Shown: positions 6,706-13,663, counted from the stretch's first letter. The stretch: 17,938 nucleotides of DNA from CAZMFZ01 sp046152935 (GCA_046152935.1 JBJXGB010000236.1:1-17938), one strand, 5' to 3'. Notes: generated from the sequence alone by a model not told the origin. Made by a program: numbers and translations.

Positions 6706-7149
6706 CTAGATATTGTAATCAAACATTGACCTGTAAGCATTTTTAGAAATAATACCGTGCAGTAGATTGTCCGCACACAAAAAATTCACATCTTTTTGCA
6801 ATGACAAAATGGATGCAAGCTGAATTGAATCTAGGGTTCTTAAGCCTTCAGAACCATATTCTAACATCGCAGTTGAAGCAGCGTTTATTATGACTGAGTT
6901 TAATGTAACAAACTTGTAACTATCAAAATCATCTGTAAAAACATTAATTAATGTCTTTGCCGCATCGATAGAATGCAATTCTTTTCTTCTCAATTTTCTA
7001 AAAATTGCCGATTTAAATTCAATTATCGAAATTTCTGATAGGTAAACAATATTACTTTGCTGCAAAATTTCTAAAGTCTCTTCAGAACCTTTTTCCTTGT
7101 AATAAACCTTCACTAAGGCACTTGTATCTATAAATACATCCTTATCCAT
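6706..7149 (-). CDS. PIN-domain ribonuclease toxin (VapC-like)
   Basis: A 147-residue PIN-domain protein, very likely the toxin of a type II toxin-antitoxin pair; VapC toxins cut specific RNAs using Mg2+. The acidic active-site set is complete: D8 (FIDTSALVK), E44 (SIIEFKSA), D107 (LRTLDSIQLAS) and D127 (LCADN). I place the start at ATG 7149-7147, because MDKDVFIDTSALV is the usual short lead-in to the first strand and gives an 8-base overlap with the upstream antitoxin frame, typical of translational coupling. An in-frame ATG at 7167 would add six Lys/Asp/Glu-rich residues. The toxin appears intact although its neighbours downstream are decayed. The exact RNA target is unknown. Confidence 0.85.
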   Translation of the reverse strand: MDKDVFIDTSALVKVYYKEKGSEETLEILQQSNIVYLSEISIIEFKSAIFRKLRRKELHSIDAAKTLINVFTDDFDSYKFVTLNSVIINAASTAMLEYGSEGLRTLDSIQLASILSLQKDVNFLCADNLLHGIISKNAYRSMFDYNI

Positions 7150-7432
7150 TTTCTCGTCTTTCTTCAATCACCATTTCGGATAAAGATTTTCCTCCATAAT
7201 TTTTAGTTAGCTCCCAAGCTGCTTTTGAATTAAATCTTTCTTTGCCAGGCTTTTCATAGTTAATGATAAAAGGCTCTTCTGCAGAATCGGCCATCAAAGT
7301 AATCGTTTTTGTCAGATTTGATTTTTTTTGATTCTGATACAACATAAAATCAATGAAGTCATTCACTTCCTTCTTTTGTGTCGGATTTAAAAGCTCCAGT
7401 TTATCAATCAATTGAAAAATTTTTGAATTCAT
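7142..7432 (-). CDS. Putative antitoxin partnered with PIN toxin
   Basis: A 96-residue protein whose stop overlaps the toxin start by 8 bases, the usual antitoxin-first order. The N-terminus (IFQLIDKLELLNPTQKKEVN, then DFIDFMLYQ) resembles DUF2281-type proteins found beside PIN toxins. The tail (SLSEMVIEERRENG) is charged and helical, as expected of the toxin-wrapping segment. I do not see a clear ribbon-helix-helix or AbrB DNA-binding fold, so direct autoregulation is not shown. A loose CCAA...TTGG repeat lies just before the start (7438-7457). The role as antitoxin rests mainly on gene order and overlap. Confidence 0.75.
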   Translation of the reverse strand: MNSKIFQLIDKLELLNPTQKKEVNDFIDFMLYQNQKKSNLTKTITLMADSAEEPFIINYEKPGKERFNSKAAWELTKNYGGKSLSEMVIEERRENG

Positions 7433-7465
7433 AATGCCAACATTAACATCAATTGGTACTTAAAA

Positions 7466-8047
7466 TTACACCCCCTCGGCTACCACTTCTTTTACATCTG
7501 GTATCATGGTGGTGAGCAATCGCTCGATACCTGATTTCAAAGTTTGGGTCGATGATGGGCAGCCACTGCACGAACCTTGCAATTGCACCTTCACTACGCC
7601 TTCATTGAAGGAGTGAAAAGTGATGTTTCCACCATCCGATTCTACAGCGGGGCGTACATATTCATCCAAAATACCTTTGATTTTTTTAACTACCTCAGAG
7701 TCGTCTGGGTTAATGTCCGAGCTCAGTTCTTCTAAAAACAAAGGCTTGCCTTCTTCCAAAAAACCTTTGATAAAAAGTTTGATAATCGACTGAATCTCAA
7801 CCCAATCTATGTTTTCATCTTTCGTTATCGTCACAAAATTGGACGAAATAAATACCCTCTTTACAAAATTGTACCTGAATAAATCCAATGCCATTGGGCA
7901 TCTTGAAGCCGAAAGTGGGTCGGGGAAATCCACACTTTTGCCTTCGGGCATCAACATAAAGTTTACCACAAACTTCAAACTATTTGGGTTTGGGTTCGAT
8001 TCTGTGTAGATATTGACAGTTTTTGATTTTTCGGCTAATGTTTCCAT
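7466..8047 (-). CDS. nfuA: NifU-like Fe-S cluster carrier (Nfu)
   Basis: Carries a 4Fe-4S cluster and hands it to target enzymes in the cytosol. The 193 residues hold two domains: an Nfu N-terminal domain (about 12-105; ESNPNPNSLKFV, FPDPLSASRCPMALDLF) and the NifU C-terminal domain (about 118-190) with the cluster-binding pair C160-x-x-C163 in QGSCSGCPSS, preceded by RPAVESDGGNI. Both parts are full length and intact. The gene appears single. The toxin-antitoxin pair follows 33 bases downstream on the same strand, so read-through is possible. Upstream is a transposase-family remnant. The domain order differs from E. coli NfuA only in the N-terminal type, so the symbol is approximate. Confidence 0.92.
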   Translation of the reverse strand: METLAEKSKTVNIYTESNPNPNSLKFVVNFMLMPEGKSVDFPDPLSASRCPMALDLFRYNFVKRVFISSNFVTITKDENIDWVEIQSIIKLFIKGFLEEGKPLFLEELSSDINPDDSEVVKKIKGILDEYVRPAVESDGGNITFHSFNEGVVKVQLQGSCSGCPSSTQTLKSGIERLLTTMIPDVKEVVAEGV

Positions 8048-8080
8048 GTCGTGTATTTATCTTAATGTTTGAGCTTGAAT

Positions 8081-8267
8081 TTATTTTCTTAATTCGGTAC
8101 TTATTTTCTTATTTTCTTCAATTGGAGAACCGGTAATGCGCTCTATTAGTTCATTGTCGAGCCCATCGCCAATAAATTTTTAGCAATTTCCATACTTCTC
8201 GTCTTATTTCCAATAAATTCCGCTCTGATTGCATTAATGCCTCTTCAATGTTACGTTTTTTGACCAC
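8081..8267 (-). pseudogene. C-terminal remnant of an Rpn/PD-(D/E)XK transposase-family gene
   Basis: Read on the minus strand, this stretch spells VVKKRNIEE, then after adding one base at the G-run 8239-8243, GINAIRAEFIGNKTRS and MEIAKNLLAMG. Adding one base at 8162-8164 continues LDNELIERITGSPIEENKK and ISTELRK, with stop TAA at 8083-8081. The pattern (AKNLLxMGLxxELIxxxTGxxxEEI) is the characteristic tail of Rpn-family proteins; compare AxQLKKLGLSTEVI and TGLTKEEI in the intact copy at 15385-16341. The nuclease domain is absent, so this is a decayed end. The remnant is supported by motif order alone and is short. Confidence 0.62.
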
Positions 8268-8354
8268 TTAACTTTTGTTTTGTGACCAAAATATCGTGTC
8301 AAAAATCTAATTTTCAACAAATGATGTTAATTTTGTATCCACCAGAACAAACCA

Positions 8355-8585
8355 ATGCCAACAATACACAACGAAGACGGATTTAGGTTTCATTTTTATC
8401 CAAATGATCACAATCCACCACATTTGCACGTAAAATATGGTGATGGTATCGCAAAAATAGAAATAGAAACGGGTGAAATAATAGATAACTTTGGAATGAA
8501 AACTAAGGATTTAAGAAGAGCTTTGGCAATAGTTGAAAGAAACAAAGCATTGTTTTTGTTAAAGTTTAGAGAAATTATAAAATGA
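8355..8585 (+). CDS. DUF4160 family protein
   Basis: A 76-residue protein of the DUF4160 family, whose biochemical role is not established. Family marks are F11-R12-F13 followed by NDHNPPHLHVKYG, the conserved PPHxHV motif, then a strand-rich middle and a basic helix (MKTKDLRRALAIVERNK). It is full length for the family. A possible -7 element TAATTTTG lies at 8328-8335, with no clear -33 partner. The DUF2442 gene begins 1 base after its stop. Such pairs recur in many genomes and look like toxin-antitoxin modules in size and arrangement, but that role is inference and neither half shows a nuclease motif. Confidence 0.85.
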   Translation: MPTIHNEDGFRFHFYPNDHNPPHLHVKYGDGIAKIEIETGEIIDNFGMKTKDLRRALAIVERNKALFLLKFREIIK

Positions 8586-8586
8586 T

Positions 8587-8865
8587 ATGGCAATGAAAAT
8601 GACCAATGAAAATTCTAAAAGCCGCATATTGGCAGTAAAAGTATGGTTTGAAGCTGAAAGGGTGTGCATGGAAATGAATGATGGTCGCATCGTGGCTGCT
8701 CCTTTGGTTTGGTTTCCCAGGTTGGCAAATGCGACTGAAGCAGAACGCAACCATTGGGAACTTACCGCACATGGTTATGGTGTACATTGGCCAGATGTAG
8801 ATGAAGATTTATTGGCCGAAGGTATGTTTACTTATTCACCTCAGAAGGAATTGGTAAATGCATAA
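8587..8865 (+). CDS. DUF2442 family protein
   Basis: A 92-residue protein of the DUF2442 family. Residues 15-40 form the strand pair (ILAVKVWFEAERVCMEMNDG), followed by the hallmark IVAAPLVWFPRLANATEAER, and the end carries HWPDVDEDLLAEGM, the conserved W-P-x-x-D-E-D segment. Its start lies 1 base after the DUF4160 stop; ATGs at residues 1, 3 and 5 are all possible. The tight spacing means joint translation and probably a shared function. What they do is unknown; a DNA-binding or antitoxin-like role is only a suggestion. No clear terminator follows, but the atpD promoter lies about 120 bases downstream. Confidence 0.83.
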   Translation: MAMKMTNENSKSRILAVKVWFEAERVCMEMNDGRIVAAPLVWFPRLANATEAERNHWELTAHGYGVHWPDVDEDLLAEGMFTYSPQKELVNA

Positions 8866-8983
8866 AACCAGTTCAAAGTATAGCAAATAGTCTAGGTACC
8901 AGATGATTATAAATGCTTCTTTGAAGTAAAATTCCCCTAAGACCATTACTTATCAAAAAATATCAATGATTATCGTTGAATGT

Positions 8984-9014
8984 TTTGCTAAAGAATAATT
9001 TCATTTTAGCTTTG
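8984..9014 (+). promoter_or_regulatory. Bacteroidota-type promoter of atpDC
   Basis: TTTG (8984-8987), exactly 19 bases, then TAGCTTTG (9007-9014). This is a perfect match to the TTTG/TAnnTTTG consensus of the Bacteroidota primary sigma factor. The atpD start codon is 47 bases further on, so the leader would be about 40 bases. Confidence 0.78.
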
Positions 9015-9061
9015 CGAACCATTTTTCAACATCTAAGAATTAAAGTTACACAAGCATATTT

Positions 9062-10564
9062 ATGGCAAACATTGGTAAAATTACCCAAGTAATCGGGCCC
9101 GTAGTGGATGTGAGTTTCGAAGCAACCCGCAAATTACCTAATATTTTAGACGCATTAGAAATAACTCGTCCTGATGGAACCAAATTAGTGCTTGAATGCC
9201 AACAGCATTTGGGAGAAGATCGCGTTCGGACAGTAGCGATGGAAGGTACCGAGGGTTTGTATCGTGGCATGGAGGCGTTGGACATGGGCACTCAAATAAG
9301 TGTTCCAACTGGCGAACAAATTAAAGGTCGTCTTTTTAACGTAACGGGTACGCCAATTGATGGATTAAAAGACATCGAACCAGGAAAAAGACTTCCCATT
9401 CACAGAGCTGCTCCAAAATTTGATCAATTAACAACTTCAACAGAAATACTTTTTACAGGTATTAAAGTTATTGACTTAATTGAGCCTTATGCAAAAGGAG
9501 GGAAAATTGGATTGTTTGGTGGTGCTGGTGTTGGCAAAACAGTATTGATTCAAGAATTAATTAACAATATTGCCAAGGCTTATGCCGGTGTTTCTGTATT
9601 TGCCGGTGTAGGTGAAAGAACACGCGAAGGAAATGATTTACTTCGTGAAATGATTGAATCTGGCATTGTAAAATATGGCGAAGCATTCACACATTCTTTG
9701 GAAGAAGGTGGTTGGGATTTGACGAAAGTCGATTACCACGAATTAGAAAAATCTCAAGCTACATTTGTATTCGGACAAATGAACGAGCCACCTGGCGCAC
9801 GTGCGCGTGTTGCTTTGACAGGTTTGTCTATTGCTGAATATTACCGCGATGGCGATGGCGATGGTCCTGGCAAAGACATTCTTTTCTTTATCGATAATAT
9901 TTTCCGTTTTACCCAAGCAGGTTCTGAGCTTTCAGCCTTGCTTGGTCGTATGCCCTCAGCTGTAGGCTACCAACCAACTTTAGCTACTGAAATGGGAGCT
10001 ATGCAAGAGCGCATCACTTCTACAAAGAAAGGTTCAATTACCTCAGTACAAGCTGTTTACGTACCTGCAGATGATTTAACAGATCCAGCGCCAGCTACTA
10101 CATTCTCGCATTTGGATGCCACTACTGTACTTTCAAGAAAAATTGCCGAGTTGGGTATTTATCCTGCTGTTGATCCTTTGGATTCAACTTCTAGAATTTT
10201 GACACCAGAAGTGGTAGGACAAGAGCATTATCTTTGTGCTCAAAATGTGAAAGAGCTTTTACAACGCTACAAAGAATTGCAAGATATCATTGCCATTTTA
10301 GGTATGGATGAGCTTTCTGAAGATGATAAATTGGTAGTGTATCGTGCGAGACGGGTGCAACGCTTTTTGTCTCAACCATTTCACGTGGCTGAGCAATTTA
10401 CTGGCTTAAAAGGTGCTTTGGTTGATATTAAAGATACTATAAAAGGCTTCAATGCCATCATGGCTGGCGATTACGATCACCTTCCAGAGGCAGCTTTCAA
10501 CTTGGTAGGAACCATAGAAGAAGCAAAAGCGAAAGGCGAAAAAATGCTGGCCGAAGCAAATTAA
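9062..10564 (+). CDS. atpD: ATP synthase F1 subunit beta
   Basis: Catalytic subunit of F1Fo-ATP synthase, on the cytoplasmic side of the membrane. The 500 residues include the N-terminal barrel, the P-loop GGAGVGKT (153-160), the catalytic GERTREGNDL (184-193), the MNEPPGARARVALTG segment (240-254), Walker B in ILFFIDNIFRF with a Gly/Asp-rich insert (YRDGDGDGPGKD) just before it, and the DELSED motif (about 424) that contacts the gamma subunit. Such an insert is common in Bacteroidota. All catalytic residues are present. It forms a two-gene unit with atpC, apart from the other subunit genes, which are not in the window. A consensus promoter precedes it, and a strong hairpin lies in the spacer to atpC. 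Confidence 0.98.
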   Translation: MANIGKITQVIGPVVDVSFEATRKLPNILDALEITRPDGTKLVLECQQHLGEDRVRTVAMEGTEGLYRGMEALDMGTQISVPTGEQIKGRLFNVTGTPIDGLKDIEPGKRLPIHRAAPKFDQLTTSTEILFTGIKVIDLIEPYAKGGKIGLFGGAGVGKTVLIQELINNIAKAYAGVSVFAGVGERTREGNDLLREMIESGIVKYGEAFTHSLEEGGWDLTKVDYHELEKSQATFVFGQMNEPPGARARVALTGLSIAEYYRDGDGDGPGKDILFFIDNIFRFTQAGSELSALLGRMPSAVGYQPTLATEMGAMQERITSTKKGSITSVQAVYVPADDLTDPAPATTFSHLDATTVLSRKIAELGIYPAVDPLDSTSRILTPEVVGQEHYLCAQNVKELLQRYKELQDIIAILGMDELSEDDKLVVYRARRVQRFLSQPFHVAEQFTGLKGALVDIKDTIKGFNAIMAGDYDHLPEAAFNLVGTIEEAKAKGEKMLAEAN

Positions 10565-10580
10565 CTGAAAATAGGCTTCA

Positions 10581-10618
10581 GGTATGAGGAATCAGGTATC
10601 AACCTGTCACCTCGTACC
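10581..10618 (+). promoter_or_regulatory. Strong hairpin in atpD-atpC spacer, possible dispersed repeat
   Basis: GGTATGAGG (10581-10589) pairs with CCTCGTACC (10610-10618) through nine pairs with one G-U. Inside, CAGGT (10593-10597) pairs with ACCTG (10602-10606) around ATCA. The spacer also repeats GATTCCT (10620-10626, 10641-10647) and its complement AGGAATC (10587-10593), so other folds are possible. It has no T-run and lies within the operon. It may set the atpD:atpC ratio or be a copy of a dispersed intergenic repeat. Confidence 0.6.
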
Positions 10619-10654
10619 GGATTCCTGTTACTTAATTCTTGATTCCTGAAAAAA

Positions 10655-10900
10655 ATGAAAGTAGAAATAGTAACACCCGACAAAAAAGTGTTTGAAGGCG
10701 AAGCAGATGGCGTGCAACTGCCTGGTACAGTTGGCTCTTTTGAGGTATTGAAAAACCACGCTCCAATAGTTTCAACGCTCGCTGCGGGCAAAATACGAGT
10801 AAGAACGGGCAAAGATGCCGAATTTTTTCAAATAGCAGGTGGCTTGGTAGAAGTAGTAGATAACAAGGTAATTGTGTTGGCCGAATCTGTTGTAGTCTAA
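10655..10900 (+). CDS. atpC: ATP synthase F1 subunit epsilon, short form
   Basis: Part of the central stalk of F1Fo-ATP synthase, linking gamma to the c-ring. The 81 residues cover only the N-terminal beta-sandwich: MKVEIVTPDKKVFEGEADGV, LPGTVGSFEVLKNHAPIV, then the final strands VEVVDNKVIVLAESVVV. The C-terminal helical hairpin of longer epsilon subunits (about 130-140 residues), which inhibits ATP hydrolysis, is absent. Short forms are common in Bacteroidota, and the ORF ends cleanly, so I do not read this as a truncation. It lies 90 bases after atpD, beyond the hairpin. It converges on the LytTR regulator gene with only 10 bases between stops and no visible terminator, so transcripts may overlap. 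Confidence 0.95.
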   Translation: MKVEIVTPDKKVFEGEADGVQLPGTVGSFEVLKNHAPIVSTLAAGKIRVRTGKDAEFFQIAGGLVEVVDNKVIVLAESVVV

Positions 10901-10910
10901 GATTAGTTGC

Positions 10911-11666
10911 TCAAATACCAACATCTTGCTGTAAAGCCCTCATCACCTCGTTTTTGTAATTTCTCCCAATTGGAATTTCCAATCCTGCTATTCCAATATC
11001 AGTAGCAGTAAAAAATTCTATTTTTGCTTTATTTACCAAATACGAACGATGAATGCGGATGAAATTATGATTCTGCAATTTGTGTTCAAGCACTCCTATC
11101 TGCATATGCGTAATTAAATCTTTGGGGGCTTTGGTTTTGATTTTTACATAATCTTTTAGGCTTTCCACATAATACACTTCATCAAGATTCACTTTTATCA
11201 TTTTCTTATCAACATTTACGTAGATAAATAGGCCTAGATCATCTTTCGCGTGAACCAAATTTTCCAACTCTACTCTTTCAATGCTGGTTTGATTTGAATT
11301 TACGGATGTCACTGCTTGATTAAGTTTGCTCACTACTTTTAAAAACCTCTCAAAAGGAATAGGTTTCAACAAATAGTCAAATACTTCGAGTTCGTAGCTT
11401 TCGAGAGCATATTCTCGATAAGCAGTAGTAAGTACAATTTTGGGTGGATTTTTGATAGTTTTTAAGAAATCGATGCCACTTAGTTTTGGCATCTGGATAT
11501 CCAGAAAAATAACATCCACTTGCGATTTTTGAAGCTCCGAAAAAGCTTCTATTGCATTGCTGCATTTTTTTACTAATTCTAATTGATCTATTCGATCTAC
11601 GTACGACTCCATTATCTCAATAGCCAGTGGTTCGTCATCCACTATCATGCACCGTATCTTGTTCAT
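10911..11666 (-). CDS. LytTR-family response regulator
   Basis: A 251-residue response regulator. The receiver domain (1-120) has D10-D11, phospho-acceptor D56 (FLDIQMP), T80-T81 and K101 (YLLKPIPFERF). The LytTR DNA-binding domain (about 145-245) has DEVYYVESLKDYVKI, NFIRIHRSYLVN and IPIGRNYKNEV. LytTR proteins bind direct repeats of about 9 bases and act mostly on surface, transport or cell-wall genes. It follows the LytS-like kinase gene by 14 bases and is surely its partner. Targets are unknown. The repeats at 12924-12977 upstream of the kinase gene are worth testing as its binding sites. Confidence 0.94.
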   Translation of the reverse strand: MNKIRCMIVDDEPLAIEIMESYVDRIDQLELVKKCSNAIEAFSELQKSQVDVIFLDIQMPKLSGIDFLKTIKNPPKIVLTTAYREYALESYELEVFDYLLKPIPFERFLKVVSKLNQAVTSVNSNQTSIERVELENLVHAKDDLGLFIYVNVDKKMIKVNLDEVYYVESLKDYVKIKTKAPKDLITHMQIGVLEHKLQNHNFIRIHRSYLVNKAKIEFFTATDIGIAGLEIPIGRNYKNEVMRALQQDVGI

Positions 11667-11680
11667 TATCTACAGATTTG

Positions 11681-12796
11681 TTAAATTTCACTCAAAGTAA
11701 ATTGTTGATCTACCGATTTTTCGGACGAAGATTCCTCAATTCTCAATCGCATATTTATCACAAAAATGGAATCTGTTTCATCTATTTGAAGTTCATATCT
11801 ATTTTTATACTGAAGTTCAAGCCTCCTTTTGACATTTTTTAGCCCTATTCCTTCTTTGTACTTTTGTGGGTCTGATTGGTTTTTTGAATATTTATTTTTA
11901 GAATTCTCCACCCGAAATTCAAAAAAATCGCCTTCAACTATCGCACTAATTTTTACGAAGCAGTTTTCAATTTGGTCACTAAGACCGTGTTTGAAAGCAT
12001 TTTCAATAAAAGGCAAAATGAGCATAGGTACTATTTTGGTACTTTCAAAATTGCCCTGCTTGATAAATTCAACTTTCAAATTGAAGCCATACCTCATTTT
12101 TTCTATGTTAAGATAGTTTTCGATCAGTGCGATTTCCTTTTGAAGGTTTACTTTTTCAGCATTGCATTCATAAAGCATATAATTTAATAGATCGGAAAGC
12201 TTCAGTACCATTTCTGGTGCGAGATCTGATTTTTTTAAAGTCAATGCGTACAAGTTATTTAGCGTGTTGAACAGGAAATGGGGATGAATTTGAGCTTTTA
12301 AGAATTTAAGTTCTGCTTCGAGTTTTTCTTTGTACAATTTCTGAGCGGCTTGCTGGTCGAAGTACCAATGCTTGAATACATTGAGGGAAGTCGCATAGCC
12401 TATAATGAAGAAGAAACTAAAAAAGCCATAAATAAGGCAAGGTTGGCAAAAAAGGCCTTTGGCAACACTCTCTGGATGATAGTACGGATAAATTAAGTAA
12501 TGAGCAGCGGCACGTTGTGCCAAAATTGCAAAAGGCATTATGGCCATAATAGACAGTAGGTAGGCAAATATCCTGCCTTTCAGAATGAACTGAGTGAAAA
12601 AGAAGTGCAAAACGATGTACGTGAACAACATTTTGATAGGCAGTAAACAAAGAAATACTTGCGTTTCAAACAGCAAATCTATTTCTTCCAAGATGCCAGT
12701 CTGCATAATGTTGAATACCGCATAAGAAAACCAAAATAGAAAATGCCTAAGCATTCTATTGTTGAGAATGAAATTAACTATAGGATTGAAAACCAT
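11681..12796 (-). CDS. LytS-like membrane sensor histidine kinase
   Basis: A 371-residue kinase of the LytS/YehU (His_kinase) family in the inner membrane. About four hydrophobic helices span residues 15-32, 46-72, 76-100 and 116-140. A coiled linker follows, then the family phosphoacceptor motif QIHPHFLFNTLNNLYAL (170-186; H171 or H173), the N-box LPFIENAFKHGL (about 262-273) and the glycine box EGIGLKNVKRRLELQY (about 317-332). There is no separate sensor domain, so the signal is probably read in or at the membrane. It phosphorylates the LytTR regulator encoded 14 bases downstream. A palindrome (12847-12867) lies about 50 bases before the start. The tail after residue 350 is Ser/Glu-rich and variable. 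Confidence 0.93.
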   Translation of the reverse strand: MVFNPIVNFILNNRMLRHFLFWFSYAVFNIMQTGILEEIDLLFETQVFLCLLPIKMLFTYIVLHFFFTQFILKGRIFAYLLSIMAIMPFAILAQRAAAHYLIYPYYHPESVAKGLFCQPCLIYGFFSFFFIIGYATSLNVFKHWYFDQQAAQKLYKEKLEAELKFLKAQIHPHFLFNTLNNLYALTLKKSDLAPEMVLKLSDLLNYMLYECNAEKVNLQKEIALIENYLNIEKMRYGFNLKVEFIKQGNFESTKIVPMLILPFIENAFKHGLSDQIENCFVKISAIVEGDFFEFRVENSKNKYSKNQSDPQKYKEGIGLKNVKRRLELQYKNRYELQIDETDSIFVINMRLRIEESSSEKSVDQQFTLSEI

Positions 12797-12846
12797 ATTT
12801 CACATTTTAATTGGCATTAAACAGCCTATTTAGCCGAATTTCTTAT

Positions 12847-12867
12847 CATAAACATGCTCTGTTTATG
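12847..12867. promoter_or_regulatory. Palindrome upstream of LytS-like kinase gene
   Basis: CATAAACA (12847-12854) and TGTTTATG (12860-12867) are perfect 8-bp arms with a 5-base loop, about 50 bases before the kinase start. The intergenic span 12797-13101 (305 bases) holds this, the direct repeats at 12924-12977 and no gene I can support. Confidence 0.4.
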
Positions 12868-12923
12868 TCAAATATCGATACCAAAGATAAGGATATTTAG
12901 GTACTGTACTTTTGTGCTTAGAC

Positions 12924-12977
12924 AAAATGCAGGTTTTGATAGTCGAACAACAATAAATGAGTGAAAATGCAGGTTTT
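12924..12977. repeat. Pair of identical 14-bp direct repeats, 40 bp apart
   Basis: AAAATGCAGGTTTT occurs at 12924-12937 and again at 12964-12977 with no mismatch, exactly 40 bases from start to start. They lie in the divergent region between the LytS-like kinase gene and the secreted TPR-like gene. A TACTTTTG element matching the Bacteroidota -7 box is at 12907-12914. The spacing, close to four helical turns, fits a pair of protein-binding sites. Confidence 0.5.
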
Positions 12978-13101
12978 TAACTTGAATCTGCAGTATAGAG
13001 GTTTAAAATTGTATTTCGTCTAAATATGAATACTAGCTGGAAAAAGTACATTAGGTTTGAGGCATAATTTAAAATTATTTATTAAACCAAAAAAAAAGAC
13101 A

Positions 13102-13500
13102 ATGAAGAACATCGTTAAAATCGCACTTTTCGCACTAGTATTTACATCATCGCAAGCATTTGCCCGCACAAAAGATGATAAAGCTACTTTGAAATCTAGA
13201 CAAATTGTAGAGAATGCTACACCAGATGATTGGAAGGCCTTAGCAGATGCCGCTGCCATTTGCGTAGCTCAAAAAACCAACTTAACACAAGCATCTGAGT
13301 GGCTAACTAAATCTTTGAGTATTAAAGAATCGGCCTATAATCTTGAAATTAAAGGAGATTATTTGTTGCTAAGCAATCAGCCTACTGAAGCGATTGCAGT
13401 TTACATCAAAGCCATGCAATCTGGACTAAATTTAGAAAAAGGATTTGAAGTTAAAAACTTACAAGAGAAAATTGCTGCTTTAAGAGCCGCCAAAAATTAG
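13102..13500 (+). CDS. Small secreted protein with TPR-like helices, function unknown
   Basis: I do not recognise a named family. The start is ATG 13102, after an A-rich leader. It yields a classic signal peptide (MKNIVKIALFALVFTSSQAF, cleavage after AFA near residue 21). A reading frame open further upstream begins only with TTG and would bury the signal. The mature part, about 111 residues, is helical. WLTKSLSIKESAYNLEIKGD followed by NQPTEAIAVYIKAMQSG looks like one and a half tetratricopeptide repeats. There is no lipobox, so it is probably periplasmic. It is a single gene, closed by a strong terminator. A role in binding another envelope protein is only a guess from the fold. Confidence 0.75.
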   Translation: MKNIVKIALFALVFTSSQAFARTKDDKATLKSRQIVENATPDDWKALADAAAICVAQKTNLTQASEWLTKSLSIKESAYNLEIKGDYLLLSNQPTEAIAVYIKAMQSGLNLEKGFEVKNLQEKIAALRAAKN

Positions 13501-13556
13501 CATTACAGCTTTGAAACTGAGCCTAAGGCGGGTTTCACTAAATGGTTTGAATAGAT

Positions 13557-13592
13557 TTAAAGCCTTTATGCAATGTATAAAGGCTTTTTTAT
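13557..13592 (+). terminator. Terminator after TPR-like gene
   Basis: AAAGCCTTTAT (13559-13569) and ATAAAGGCTTT (13577-13587) form an 11-bp perfect stem followed by TTT. A smaller hairpin with GAAAC/GTTTC arms precedes it at about 13513-13536. Confidence 0.85.
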
Positions 13593-13632
13593 TTCGCTGC
13601 GGGCATTGTGAACAATTAAATAGTGCAAAATA

Positions 13633-13663
13633 TTTGTTTTATAAAGTAAATTTATTAGTATAT
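13633..13663 (+). promoter_or_regulatory. Possible promoter of cold-shock gene
   Basis: TTTG (13633-13636), 19 bases, then TAGTATAT (13656-13663). The -33 box and spacing match the Bacteroidota consensus and the TA of the -7 box is right, but the TTTG part is poor. Confidence 0.4.

Noticed and set aside
8277..8290. TTTTG-TGAC-CAAAA small palindrome before the DUF4160 gene
   Set aside because: Arms are five AT-rich bases, easily chance in this composition, and it is not placed relative to a convincing promoter.
10901..10910. Expected terminator between atpC and the LytTR gene
   Set aside because: The stops are only 10 bases apart and no stem with a T-run could be found there.
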